Shown: positions 34,356-46,815, counted from the stretch's first letter. The stretch is 64,000 bases of DNA from Macrotrachela quadricornifera (GCA_022393335.1 JAJEKB010021331.1:1573258-1637257), one strand, 5' to 3'. Made by a program: numbers and translations. The notes: generated from the letters alone by a model not told the origin.

Positions 34356-35165
34356 CAGAGCTGCCGGCCTGGCCTGGTACCTGCCAGGCCAGGCCTCCTG
34401 TTCAGGCTGAATTTTGAAAATTTGGCCTGGCCTGATCCAGGCAGCCAATATATCCCACGTGGTCCCAGGCTAGGCCAGACCAAAACTCTTGGTCTGGTTG
34501 AGAAACGATTTTAATTTTTTTCGTGAGTTATGAAAAAATTTCAATAATTTGGGTCTTTCTTTTATGAAAAATATTCGCGAAGATTGCCTCTTTATTTTAA
34601 CTTTCCTATTTGTACTTTTTTCAAGCGTTTGACAAGGCTTCACTTGATTCCAAATGTCCCCAGAGTGCATGATCAGCTTACATAAGAAAGTTAAAAAGAT
34701 CATGAGCATGTGCGCCAAAATAGTATCGAAACTTTTTGCGATAAGTCGCAATGTTTTTTCCTCGAATAATGCTTTGTGTGAAAGAAAATCTTCGGTTTCA
34801 ATAGTAATCTTACATAAAAGTTTTCTTATTATGCACAGGTCAACAAAGGTTTCAAGATCTGTTCCCAGTGCTCGACTAGTATTACTATTTTGTGTAAATA
34901 CTTGCCTTCTATTATCGTCATGAAAATGTTAAATGACGAGAAATGAAACTGTGCACCAATCCTAATTTATAGAATTCAATCAATTTGAAAAACTACAAAT
35001 ATCAGTTGGCCTGAGCAGGTGCTTGATGGCCTGCCAGGCCAGGCCAGGTCGAGCTATGAAAACAAACAGTCCATCTCGGTCTGACCCCCCAGGTAGGGTG
35101 AGGCTATACCAGGTCAGGCCACAGGCCAGGTCAGGCTGGAAAAAAGTGGCCTTTTGGCAGCTCTG
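34356..35165. mobile_element. hAT-like non-autonomous DNA transposon, 810 bp, with 8-bp target duplication
   Basis: The element starts CAGAGCTGCC and ends GGCAGCTCTG, a perfect 10-bp terminal inverted repeat. It is flanked by the direct 8-bp duplication GTAAGTAA (34348-34355 and 35166-35173). An 8-bp duplication with CA-starting short TIRs is the hAT signature. Both subterminal zones are packed with GGCCTGGCC and CCAGGCC motifs in both orientations, likely transposase-binding repeats. The interior frames (34470-34751 minus, 34654-34923 plus) show no hAT dimerisation or BED domain, so it is non-autonomous. The perfect duplication and TIR suggest relatively recent insertion into the desert. Confidence 0.85.
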
Positions 35166-35173
35166 GTAAGTAA

Positions 35174-38100
35174 GATGAATATATTTCGATCAGATGATCA
35201 AAACTATTAATATATCCTTTCGACCAAACATAATCGTAATTTTAAAAATAATCTTTCACTTTTTTCTAGATCTAAAGAAAAAAAACTATAGATTCTTAAA
35301 CTAGTTTAGATTTTCATATAAGAATAATGACGAACTCTACAACTTCCTATAGTGTAATCGAAATTAATTACATCATTGACAGATTCAAAATTTCAATATG
35401 AAAAATACATTATGTCATAAGATAAAATAGAACTTTAAAGACACGAATAATCGAGATATTTGAAATTTTCAAATTATTTTAATGAAACATAAGATTAAGA
35501 TGCTTGATTCAACTTTGACCGACTCATACACAAGTTAAATCATTGAAGCTTTTCTTGTGTATATGCACTATTTTATTTTCAAGGACATTATCATAATGAT
35601 TGAAGAACGAAACGTTATTATTCTTTAATAGATGACTATTCTATTCTAGTTTACAGCTCACTCTTAATAAGTATACATTCTTTTTTCTCATTACCTTTAA
35701 TTATTGAACATTCTTTCTCGCTATCACTATCTATGTGCATTATCAAAATTATTGAAGTTTTCATTGATGTATACTCATATTTATGTATATACACAATTTT
35801 GCGGATAGAATAGATTCATTGCAGTAAGAAAAAAAATATTTTAAATTTTGAACTAAAGTTAAAAATATGGAGAAAAAAATGAAACGTTCGATCATGATTC
35901 TGTTATTTTATAGTGAGTGTCGATACAATGTTTTTTTATGGTAACTGTAGCTTCTAGAAAAGTAAGGCATATTATAGACTTTGATAAATATATTCTCTGA
36001 TAATGTAATATATCGAATATATCCATTTAAAATTTCTCCCATTTTCAAAGTTATTTGAAGAAACAAAACGATTTTTTGATGATAGTATCCTAGAATCGAG
36101 TGAATAAAGCATATTTTTATTCTTAATTGTGCGCTCTTATTTAGTAATATTCATCAAACGTTCGATTCAACATGAGGAATAAAAAGTGCATATAAACATA
36201 TTTTAAATGGAAAAATAAGATAGCATTGACGAAATATAATAATGTTTGAAACATGGAAACGATTTATTATTATATTTCAATTGTGAGGTGATGAATAATG
36301 AAACCCATACAGATATACACAGTATGACTCTCAATCTCAAAATGATAAAACTGATCGTAATGATCAAACGCTTTTATAATTCTATAAGGAAAATATTCGA
36401 AAAAATTCATAGTTCACGCTGATTGAAAGCAAGAAATCCATTGGATGCATTATATTGAGTTTAGCAAGACAATTATATATTTCTCATGGTTTTTATCAAT
36501 ATTTAATACTATTCTGGTCCAGTTAAGTAAAACATATTTTCACTTTTGAATTTTTTATTAGAAATAAAAGTTGAAACAACTTGAACTACTAGATGATGTT
36601 TTTTAATAGTAATGATACATGATGACACTGTTCAATTTTTCAGTGTAGAGTTGTGCTTGTGCAGGATTTTCTACGAAGGAAAAAAACAAATTATTAAATC
36701 AGTTCATAAACATTAAATATTGGCAAGGGTAAATTTAAAGAAAAATCTAAAAATGATTGAATAAAAATACCGGGAGATTATCTGAATGTGTCCTATCTTT
36801 ATTTTGATAGTAAATATCTTTCATAGGATAATCTTATATTCGATATAATGATAAATAAATAATATGTAGTACTTAGAAAAGTTATATTCATGAAATATTG
36901 TTTTCAATAAATTCTTTTATTGGGATTAATATAAAAAATAATGTTTTCATTTTCATTTACAATGAAAAATATTAAATTCCCAAAGAAATAAATTGTCTTT
37001 ACGATAAATTTGATGTTTAATGGATGAAATATTAATGAAAATAATTCTATTTGACAAATAATAATAAAAAAAGTTTAAGAGAGAAAGAGAGCAAAGAAAA
37101 GAATTCATTTTCTAACGAATATAAATAATGAATAGTTTTAACGAGAATTTTCTCAATATACTTAACTGATGATAAACATAAATTAGTCTTTATTTCTAAC
37201 GCTTTTTCTATACTTCAATATAAGTTTGTTTTTTCACTAAACTTTATTAAATGTTATATATTAAGTAAATAAAGAACAGAATATTTCATAAGTTTGTGTT
37301 AATAATCTTGAAATATTAATAATTAATAACTGTTTCGAAAGTGATCAATGTTGTTGAAAAACGGTGCAATAGAATAAAATCTTAGTGGAACAATTTATTA
37401 AACTTTATTATAAATTGCTTTTCGAAAAACAAAATATTCTCGAATAGTATATACTTATAATGGTCAAATATGAAAATAAATCGGATTTTCTACTAGAACG
37501 AAATTGTTTCCATATGTTATGATTATTTAAAAGTTATGAGATCTTACGTTTAGATTTCTTTATTTTCAATTTAGACGTTCAAATCCTAACGATATTTTCT
37601 TATTAGAATTTGAGATCTTAATCGTCAATCTTGTGTTGAACGATCGAAATATGATGTTATGTATACTGTTTATTAATATTTATTCGAACAAAACTTGCGC
37701 AAATAAAATGTAAGTGACTCGAGAGAAAATGAAAAGCATAGAGAAATTTGGTTTATCTATCTCAATCATAATATATACGTGTTTATATTGTTAGAATAGA
37801 AATTTGTGTTTTTTTAAATTCTTGACATGAAAATCTATATTTTTTATTTAGTCTTTTAAAGGATAAAAAAAGAAAACTAAATTAAGTATAAAATATAAAA
37901 ATATTTTGTTTAAACGATTGAATTATTTTTCTATCCTTTTGTATTATACCATCTGATCATCATATTCAGTATATTTTCATCAGTTTTCACTGAAATTTGT
38001 TGATTAGATCCTGTAGGTTCTTAACTTGCACGTTATTCCCTTTAATGATTATATGCGATTAAAAAAAAATATATTTTTCATTATTTTGAGAGAATTAGTT

Positions 38101-39961
38101 TTTGATAAGAGAGAAAATAAAATATCTTAATTGTTGTTCTATATAGATGAATTATGATAGTCATTTGTTTGTATAGTATCATTTGAAACGTTTGAGTAAA
38201 ATATCTTGTTGACTAAATAAACTCATGTGTACAATTGATCTACTCTTAAAAAAACTTTTGTTTAGATAGCCTAGTTTTTTCTTTTACTTATTATTTTTTA
38301 TGATTGATTATTCTTCTCTATAATGATATATGATGGAAGAAGTTTCTATTCTAGAAAATATTTTAATGAAATTTAAAAAAAACGTCTATAAATCCAATCA
38401 ATAAATTTCAATCGTGTTATAGATATATTTAACATGAAAATAGCCTATTTAAATATTTATTAAATTATCATTTGAAATATTTTTGGACGATATTTAATAT
38501 TATTTCTATTTTGAATAGAATATTTTCTTGCGTGTTTACATGTTGAAAAGATAAATATATTTTTGCCATCATGTATCATAAAACATGTGAAAAATCTTTT
38601 TTTCTATTGTTAATGTATTCGAAAGACAATATGATTTCTTAATGGTATACAAAGGCAGCTTATAATAAAATCGTGATTAAATTCATATATTCTGTTTCCA
38701 ACGAATTTATCTTAGAATATAAATAATATGTGATAGAATCTTAAACAAAAGATAAATAAGATGAACAAATCATTATCTTAATCTTTAGAAATAAAATTCG
38801 TCAAAATGAACAAGAGAGAAATATCCCGCAGTCAAGTTGAATAAAGTTAAATATAAAAAGAAAGATTATTGTCATATTGGACAATTCTTCGAAATTTATT
38901 CTTTTATTGTTGATGTCAACATAACATTTTTGTCCCTGATAAAATCATGTTGAATATTTGTGGTTAGATTATTTTCTAGTGTTATGATCTATTCAATTAA
39001 TTGTCCATCTTATTTGAAATATGTTTTTAAACTAGAATTACTAGAGAATAAAATCATGCAGAAAAAACTCGATTATTTCGATTTGTCAAAATTCGATTAA
39101 ATGAATTTATTCGAATACATTTATTATTCTCACCGATCGATTGTTATTTAAATTGGTTAAGAGAAAACTGGTTTGATTTGATAATTTAAAAAATTGATTG
39201 ACTGAACCAAAATATTCGGAATATAATTTGATAAGTTTTTTTAAACTTGAAAAATGCAAAATCATCAGTCATAAAATTAGATAAATGAATCAGTTTGAGA
39301 TGAATTATCCTCTTGACAATTGATTCTTATTTAATTCGAGTTCGTTTTTCAAAATTGTGTCTAATCACATAGAAATATTTTTGTGTATTCAATCGATTTG
39401 GTGGGAAAGATTTTCAAAAGTCATTTATCTTATTCGAGTTTTGTTGAAAGAGTAAGATATTTAAATAAATAAAACGATTGAAATCTTATTCTTAAACACG
39501 TGTCAATAGCTTAATGAGATTTTGTTCAAATGAATTCAATCAACAATCGATTGTTTATAAACAGCATCAATCGATTTTCCTAAACGTTTCCTTATATAAA
39601 TTCATAGTTTAGAATATTTCCTCAAATAAATCAATAAACAAATTCTAATTGATTTTATTAGGACCTTCTCATATGTCAAGAGATTTTAAAAAACATTAGA
39701 AAAAATCCTTTTAACTATATGATTTTGAAAGAATAGACAAATTTAAATAAAATTTTTTCAAAACACTTTTCAAAGGTATACAGTTTTGAAAAATTAATAG
39801 ATTATAATAAGAGTCAAAATAAAGTCAACCAATGGGATTTAACTTTCACTTTTAAATAAATAATACTTTTAATAAAATCAATTCTCTTTAGAATAATTAA
39901 TGTAAAAACAAATGATTTATTTTTCGAATTGTTTTATCGAAAATCGAAGAACATCTAACTA
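35174..39961. other. AT-rich desert
   Basis: Nothing beyond very AT-rich sequence is seen; no coding or RNA gene is supported. Confidence 0.55.
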
Positions 39962-41247
39962 TATATGGGTGAATTGCGCTCATTTTGTACGGTTGCCTTC
40001 CGAACACGAAAACGCTTATATCTCAACTTCTACTCAACGAATTTTAATAATTTTTTTTTTCAAATACTCCTTAGTATCTGCCCTACTTACCGTAAAAATA
40101 TCGAGTTTTTTGGCTGCCGTTGCTACGGTGTTTTCAAGCAAAAAAAGGTAAAAAATCAGTGCTTTTTGAGGACTCCACTCGCGAAAATCACTTTTCTGTC
40201 CCACAATTTTGATTGGATGAAAATAATTTTTTACAGCTATTTTATAGCTAAGACTTTCCCCTGTCTGACCATATAAATTGATCACACCTTTGGTTTCGAT
40301 TGACCCATCAAATCTTGCAAAAACTATCCAAACATACAATTTGACCATTTTATGTCACAACAGATTAAATTCAATCTACTAAAGCCAATTCAAAAGCAAA
40401 CACGAATTTTTTTTTAATGTTCGATAGAGTAAAGGTCGAGAAATCTTTTGCTAAAAATTTTTTTTCCAAGGTTTCCCTGGATCAAATGAAAGACTAAAAA
40501 TAAGAGGGAGGGGTTAGCTATTTTCTACAAAATGTCACGACAGATTTTTGATTTTGTTTCTTTGATTTCTCACGAACTACGAGAAATTAGCCAATGATAT
40601 TTTTATCATTTTTAGCTGACTATATGGTAGATCTGTGGTACAAATTTCAGCTCTTAACTAGGTACCGTTCGCGAGAAAACAGTATTTTACTCAAAAAATG
40701 TCACAACAGATTAAATTCAATCTACTGAAGCCGGTTTGAAAGCAAACGCGAATTCTTTTTTACTGTTCGGTAGAATAAAGAGCGAGAAATCTTTTGATAA
40801 AAACATTTTTTCTGAGAACCTTCTAGATGAAATAAAAAACTAAAAATAAGACGGTGTGGGTGATGGTGAGGGTGTCATCCGCACCTTTTCGGCCTTAAGA
40901 TATGCATGTATATCTGTCGATAAAGTTCTACATATGCTCATTAGATTCTCCTTTTCAAAAGCTTTCGTTTGATATATAATAACAATATATAAATTGTCAT
41001 TTCATGATTATATTTTGTCAAAATATTTCTAAAATTATTTATTTTATTATATCAAGAAATCTTGGAAACTATGCATTTTTTAATAAAACTCGAGTTTTTT
41101 TCTCAAATGAACAAACTGACAGTTGGGACAATATTTGATTTATAGGCAACTAATAGAGCTCTATCGAATGCACATTTCAAATTTGCTTTACATTCACTTT
41201 CATTTTTTACGTCAAACCGCACAATACGAGCGCAATTCACCCATATA
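39962..41247. mobile_element. TIR element (about 1.29 kb) abutting and truncating a kelch gene
   Basis: The left end TATATGGGTGAATTGCGCTC is repeated perfectly and inverted at 41228-41247, and similarity continues inward (CATTTTGTACGG versus GTATTGTGCGG). Ends beginning TATA suggest a TA-type target duplication. Inside is a direct duplication of about 160 bp (from about 40353 and 40698; core GTCACAACAGATTAAATTCA), and a GGTGTGGGTGATGGTGAGGG tract at 40854. The 100-residue open frames near the left end do not resemble a transposase. The kelch coding sequence begins immediately after the right TIR. Confidence 0.75.
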
Positions 41248-41249
41248 AA

Positions 41250-41726
41250 GATAAACCTCTCGACATTGTTCAATTGTATGATCCATCATTAGGTACTTGG
41301 ACAACTCTTCAGTGCGCGAGTGCTCGATTCGGTCACATAGCAACTCTTTTATTAAATGGGAAAGTGTTAGTTGTTGGTGGAACATATGATATTTATAATA
41401 TTTATCTAAACAGTGTTCTTTTGTATGATCCAGCATCAGATATCTGGACACAGTTCAGCAGCATGATTAATGGGCGGAGTGCACACACAGCCACCCTATT
41501 ACCAAATGGACAAGTGTTCGTTGTTGGTGCTAGTGGCTTCACGAGCAGTACTGAATTGTATGATCCATCATTGAATACTTGGACAACTATGAGTAGCATG
41601 AATATTGTACGAAAATATCGAACGGCAATCCTATTAACAAATGGAAAAGTGCTAGTTGCAGGTGGTGGTGACTATTTTAGTAATAAGTATTATTCAAACA
41701 GTGCTGAACTATATTCATTCATATAA
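41250..41726 (+). pseudogene. Kelch-repeat protein, 5' truncated by a transposon
   Basis: The open frame encodes about 158 residues ending in TAA. It has three kelch-type units: DIVQLYDPSLGTWTTL / GHIATLLLNGKVLVVGG; SVLLYDPASDIWTQF / HTATLLPNGQVFVVGA; and TELYDPSLNTWTTM / YRTAILLTNGKVLVAGGG, closing with NSAELYSFI. Each unit has the ATLL-NGKVLVVGG blade and the LYDP...W strand typical of kelch/galactose-oxidase-like beta propellers. A full propeller needs five to seven blades, so at least half is missing. There is no ATG in the proper place: the frame runs straight out of the TIR element at 41247. In such families the propeller mediates protein or sugar binding, often extracellularly. Confidence 0.8.
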
Positions 41727-43037
41727 ACAAAATGACGTTTTCTTACGTGAGTTAAAATAAAAAAAAAGGAGGAGAATGGGGCGTTAACTCTTGGAGAACC
41801 ATGGGACCTACCTTCTTCCAGCTATTTTTTGATGGATGACAGTTTTTAGTTCACATTGAAATAATACAAATACGAGGTCATTAAGATTGTACGCAGCTGT
41901 ATTTCTTCTTTCTACTTCTCCTACAGTTTTGTTTCAAACATTTTTCGTTCTTTTTGTCGGTACATAACCACGTATTGGTTCCTTTCGGTCTTACTACTTT
42001 TTCAAGAATGTCCTTTTTTCTTTGACCCTTAGAAACTGAGATATCCTTTCCAAGGGATATACTGTATCTCCATGCAAGAAAAAGGTAATTTTTTTCCCGC
42101 GATCATATGATCATACCGAGTGTTTCAAAACTAAATATATGACACCTGTTAGGGAAATCCTTGCAGGATAGAAAAGGTGAAACACAATAAAGCTTCTCAC
42201 ATTAAAAATGAAGAAGCATGTAAGTATATGTATCAGTTTCTGACAAGAAAACAAAACTGAAGAGTGCTATTTTAATTCTATGAAATCTCTCTAAAAACAA
42301 GATAACGCTCGTCGAGGCTGACTCGCTTAACCCTCGACTGAATTTTTATCCTCAAGTTGATACTTTTGTCTTCCTGAAACAACTCGTTATAACCCTATTT
42401 TGATATTTTATTGGTATTTTTTTCCTCTATAAATTCAGCTCTAACTTTAAAAATGTGATTAATATTAGAATTAACCATGTTATGAAATAAATATATTGCG
42501 GCAGTTATGTTAAGCATCAGAATAATATAAATAATACCGTTTATTCTAATTTAATCAATTGTTGACGCAAAATTAATCGTTCAGTACAATATTATGCGAG
42601 AAAATCATATTTGTAAGAAGTATCCCTTACAACCGAGAAAAATATTCAGAAATATAATTTTTCTCTTTATTTTATGGTAGCAACAGCGTTACAATGTGCT
42701 TTTTATTTATTTTGTATCGCTTTAATATTGGCAATTTATAACAGAGTATACAGATGAATTAGAGTGTTTAACTCGAATGATGGGAAATGAAAGTGTTCTT
42801 TGATATCATTTTCAGTTGTACTATTCATGAATATATCTTTAAATAAAGTAATATACAATTTAAATTTTATTGCTCTGCAGCAAAGCCGAAAAATATCCGA
42901 ATTATTTTATAACTAAGAAGATTTATTCTAGCATTTTCATAACCAACTAAATAACAAAAAGTTTATTTTATACATCATTTAAAAATGAATATGAAAAGAA
43001 CTAATATCTATCAAATAGCATACACAACATTATCAAC
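41727..43037. other. Intergenic region, no gene seen
   Basis: AT-rich sequence with no supported coding, RNA or repeat structure. Confidence 0.5.
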
Positions 43038-43227
43038 AAATATTAGTATACCCTGAAACTTTCAGACAAAACGAATGTATCCTTATCGAGATAATGAGTT
43101 TTTAAAAAACGACTCATTCACGCACGATTATAAAACTTATCATGGAAAACAGTCGTTTTTTAAAAACCCATTATCTCGATAAGGATACATTCATTTTGTC
43201 TGAAAGTTTCAGGATATACTAATATTT
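43038..43227. mobile_element. Foldback MITE-like hairpin
   Basis: Two ~77-bp inverted arms (43038-43114 and 43151-43227), nearly identical (for example GAATGTATCCTTATCGAGAT and its complement), enclose a 36-bp loop. Such a long-stem foldback is typical of a small MITE. Transcribed, it would form a long double-stranded RNA hairpin. Confidence 0.75.
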
Positions 43228-43291
43228 ATAAGATCTCTTTATGGACATAATTACAGATCTAAATTCACTCATTTAGAAGTGCTGTCGATAG

Positions 43292-43885
43292 GGTACCATA
43301 GGTCGAAAAACCGGTAAAATGGTCATAACTCCATCCCAAAGTAAAATGGGGATGAATCAACTGAGGGTATTCCACTACTCATTCGGGTGCACAAGGTAGA
43401 AGTAGTCTGAATCCAAAAGCTTTTTACCACTTAAAAAGGCTCGCTCGTCAGTTAAGATTACGTGGTCTACAGAAATCCTATCTTAATCATTCCAGCCGAT
43501 ATGAGTTTAAAACTTCGACAACCTAACTCGCTCGAAGATAGATAGCTACAATATATGTTCGCCTAATACTTTTGTCTCGAAAGACCTAGGCTTAGCTGTA
43601 ATATCCATTTCCACAACATATAATTACGGCTCACAAAATTATATAAACTCGGACTAGCTCGATGCGTTTAAGTTCAGGGAGTCGATGGGTTTACTTAACA
43701 CTCTAGAAGAACCTGATTAGGTCGAGGTTCACGGATCTTAACACGGGATTGGCGGATTGCATAGCCCAAAAGGATCTAATTGCTCGAATGTTCGATGGCC
43801 AAAAAACATGATTGGCTGATTCTATAAAGTAACAGATTCTGATCAGTTCAAAATTACGGTGCAGCGATCGTTGACCTATGGTACC
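43292..43885. mobile_element. Candidate short TIR element
   Basis: GGTACCATAGGTC at 43292-43304 is inverted at 43873-43885 (GACCTATGGTACC). The enclosed 594 bp is less AT-rich than its surroundings and carries no recognisable gene. No clear target duplication was found. Confidence 0.4.
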
Positions 43886-44039
43886 ATGTTGAAAATGATC
43901 GCAGTGATTATTCTGTAGATAGATAATTTTACGTTATTGTACTGTCCTTTAACGTTTGACCTTACACCCGACGTCAATCAAATAAGCAAACAAATTATAA
44001 CTTTTTATGTAGCCCTCCCTTCAATCAGCGAAATCCGTT

Positions 44040-44522
44040 GAAAATTTTGATAAAATAATAATACCATTCCATTCATTGACCGCAAGGGCCTTTAGTGACA
44101 CTTTATTAAAAGTCATTGATTTCTTAGAAAAAACCTTTTATGACCCAAAAAAATCATTTGGAAATCTTGAAAAACTAATAATGCCATTCGATTTCTTGGC
44201 CCCGACAGCTTTCGGTCAAACTTTATAAGTAAAGAAAATTTTTTTTGTAAAAAACCTTTCCTTTGTGTAAAAAAATTAATCTGAAAAAAATTTCAAGAAA
44301 CTGACATCACCAATCGATTCCTCTACCCTGATGTCCTTTCATCAAACTATCTAGAAACAAATTTTTCTTAAAAAAGCCTTTTCTTTAGCAAAAAAATTAC
44401 TTGAAAAGATTGAAAAACTAACAGCTTCATTCGATTCCCCGACCCCGAAGATCTTCGGTCAAACTTTATACAAATCATTTTTTTCGTTAAGAACGCATCC
44501 TTTGTGTGAAAAAATAATCTCA
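44040..44522. repeat. ~120-bp tandem repeat, four copies
   Basis: Units start at about 44040, 44160, 44282 and 44402. Each has an AT-rich part followed by CATTCGATT...CCCCGA and TTCGGTCAAACTTTAT. Two inverted copies occur at about 2390-2640. Confidence 0.75.
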
Positions 44523-44902
44523 AAAAAACCATTTTAGTAAAAAGATAACTTTTTGGGGTCAAAAACACATTTTCGGTAAAAAAATAATTTTTTGGGGTCG
44601 GAAAAACTTTCTTCGTAAAAAAAAAACTTTTTGAGGTCAGAAAAACATTTCTGGTAAAAAAATAACTTTTTGAGGTCAAAAAAACATTTTTTTGGTAAAA
44701 AGATACTTTTTGAGGTCAAAAAAGCATTTTTGGTAATAAGATATTCTTTGAGGTTAGAAAAACTTTTTTGGTAAAAAGACAATTTTTTGAGGTCAAAAAA
44801 ACNNNNNNNNNNGGTCAAAAAAACATTTTTGGTAAAAAAATAATTTTTTAGGGTGAAAAAAACTTTTCTGGTAAAAAGATAATTTTTTGGGTCAAAAAAC
44901 AT
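44523..44902. repeat. ~39-bp tandem repeat array (contains the assembly gap)
   Basis: About ten copies of a GGTCAAAAAAACATTTTTGG-type unit alternating with GTAAAAAGATAATTTTTTG. Long minus-strand open frames here are translations of the repeat (FFDLKK, YQKCF) and not genes. Confidence 0.8.
44803..44812. other. Assembly gap (10 N)
   Basis: Ten N bases inside the 39-bp array, so the copy number of that array is uncertain. Confidence 0.99.
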
Positions 44903-45066
44903 GAGGACCCAATAGTACCCCTGTAGTATAGCACATGAGTACGCAAGGGTACCCCTATAGTATAGCAGTTGAGAACCCAAGGGTCCCCTTATAGTATAGC
45001 AGTTGAGGACCCAAGGGTACCCCCATAGTTTAGCAGTTGAGGACCCAAGGGTACCTCTTTAGTGGA
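44903..45066. repeat. 34-bp minisatellite, about five copies
   Basis: The unit combines GAGGACCCAAGGGTACCCCT and ATAGTATAGCAGTT. The same minisatellite is expanded at 47947-48440 inside the large hAT-like element. Confidence 0.85.
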
Positions 45067-45717
45067 AGGATCCGGCTTTCTAGCGAGATGTTTTTTTGAT
45101 CGGAATGTTTTTTTTGACCTGAATGTTTTTTTGACCCTGACACAAACCCACAAACAAACAAACAAACTATATTTTTTTTCATATGACCCTCTCTACAGTC
45201 GAGGGAATATCTGACCAACGTCGCTTCTCTAGAACCAGAGTGTGAAACTCGTATGCTTTCTTTCGTATCATCTCTTCGATATGATATATTTGGCAATTCG
45301 TAGCTGAAACTTACATTAACAGGATCATTTAGAGGTCTGAAAAGGATTGAAGACGGTTCCAAGCATAATTTCGCTTAGGTCACTGTTCACATTGCTTGAA
45401 AAGCTTATCCATGACCTATTAATGTCGAAACGTACTAGAAAATATGAGCCCCTTTTTGAAAATGATTTCTTCTCTGCTGTAGTTCCCTTTTTCATACAAT
45501 CACTGTGATAATAGCTAGCACGGAAAAAACCCTATGGAACATGGCTGTTTTTATTTCGAAAACATTCCACTCTTACATCCAGAGCCTCTTTGTGCACATA
45601 TGCGAAAAATAGACAGAACAACTTCCCTCCTCCAGACTAGTTCATTTATTTCTTGTTTCTTCTTTCCTTTTCAGGGAAAAAAAACCAACAGAACTGTTGA
45701 GTCTATGGTCTTTTTTA
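45067..45717. repeat. Interspersed repeat segment and unassigned sequence
   Basis: 45090-45200 (GTTTTTTTGACC copies, CAAACAAACAAAC, then CCCTC...CGAGGGAAT) is homologous in reverse to 1903-1990, and it shares the TTTTTTGACCC motif with the Helitron at 12.35-12.40 kb. A 110-codon minus frame spans 45030-45362 but includes the repeat, so I do not call it a gene. Nothing is recognised from 45370 to 45717. Confidence 0.5.
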
Positions 45718-45722
45718 TTTAA

Positions 45723-46313
45723 CCCTTTCACCACGATGGGACCCACCGGTGGGTCCCACTTTGCATTTCATATTCTAATCTCGAAATACGTTTTATTAAG
45801 AAAGCCTGGTAAACCATAAGACGCAGCGTGAAAAGCTCTATAATCCTCATAGTAAAGCTTATTTTAATTGTCTAACTTTTGTTTTGAAAGAATATAAAAC
45901 TCTGTCTGACTTGTTTTCTACGTTAGGAAAACATCATTTTTTTCCACACGAATGTGAAATTTCATGTTTCCTATTTGATCTTTTTATCATGGAATATGGT
46001 TTCGTAAGGAAAAATAAAATATACTACAAGATGCAGCGTGAAGCGCTCTACAACCTACATCGTAAAGCTTATTACGATTGTATACCTTTTCTTTTCAAAA
46101 AAAGAAAAATTCTGTGCGATCAATTTTTGTAACCTCAACAATTGGTGCGACACAGTTTTGCTTTTTTTTGCATACAAAAGGTATACAATCGAAATAAGCT
46201 TTACGATGTAGATTGTGCAGCGTTTCATGCTGCATCTTGTGGTATATTTTGTTTTGTATTAAAACGAATTTAGAGATGTTACTTTCTATGGAAATCGAAT
46301 CGTGGTGAAAGGG
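45723..46313. mobile_element. piggyBac-like MITE flanked by TTAA
   Basis: Terminal inverted repeats start CCCTTTCACCACGAT on both strands and are flanked by TTAA at 45719-45722 and 46314-46317. TTAA duplication with CCC-starting TIRs is the piggyBac superfamily signature. The left subterminal region has the perfect palindrome GGGACCCACCGGTGGGTCCC. Inside are three related ~70-bp blocks (AAGATGCAGCGTGAA...CTCTACAA...GTAAAGCTTATT), two direct and one inverted, so the right half folds back. No transposase is encoded; the open frame at 45884-46132 is part of these blocks. A relative lies near 1620-1910. Confidence 0.8.
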
Positions 46314-46339
46314 TTAAAACTAGGGGTGGCACATTTACT

Positions 46340-46815
46340 TTACTCTTAAAAAAAGTAACTAAGTAAAGTAACTACTTTAGTTACTAAGTTACTAGTAACT
46401 AAGTAACTTTAAGTTACTAAGTTAGTAGTAACTAAGTAACTTTTAAGTTACTAAGTTACTAGTAACTAGTAACTTGTAAGTTACTAAGTTACTAGTAACT
46501 TAGTAACTTAAAAGTTACTAAGTTACTAGTAACTAGTAACTTTTAAGTTACTTAGTTACAAGTAACTTAGTAACTTACAAGTAACTTAGTAACTTACAAG
46601 TAACTTAGTAACTTACAAGTTACTAAGTTACTAGTAACTAAGTAACTTACAAGTTACTAAGTTACTAGTAACTTAGTAACTTAAAGTTACTTAGAGTTAC
46701 TAGTAACTAAAGTAGTTACTTAGTTACTAGTAACTTAGTAACTTAGTAACTTTTAAGTTACTTAGTTACTAGTAACTACTTTTGTTACTCAGTTAATAGT
46801 AATTTAGTAACTGAA
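46340..46815. repeat. GTTACTAGTAAC palindromic low-complexity array
   Basis: A dense run of AGTTACTAGTAACT and AAGTTACTAAGTTAC variants. Each unit is self-complementary. The same array recurs at 48850-49190 at the other end of the element. Confidence 0.85.

Noticed and set aside
34470..34923. Open frames inside the 810-bp hAT-like element as a transposase
   Set aside because: Neither resembles hAT BED, catalytic or dimerisation segments, and the element is too short.
39912..40348. Overlapping ~100-aa frames on both strands at the left end of the TIR element
   Set aside because: They overlap each other and the TIR, with no transposase motif.
44368..44980. Long minus-strand open frames rich in FFDLKK and FYQK
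   Set aside because: They are translations of the 39-bp tandem repeat and cross an N gap.
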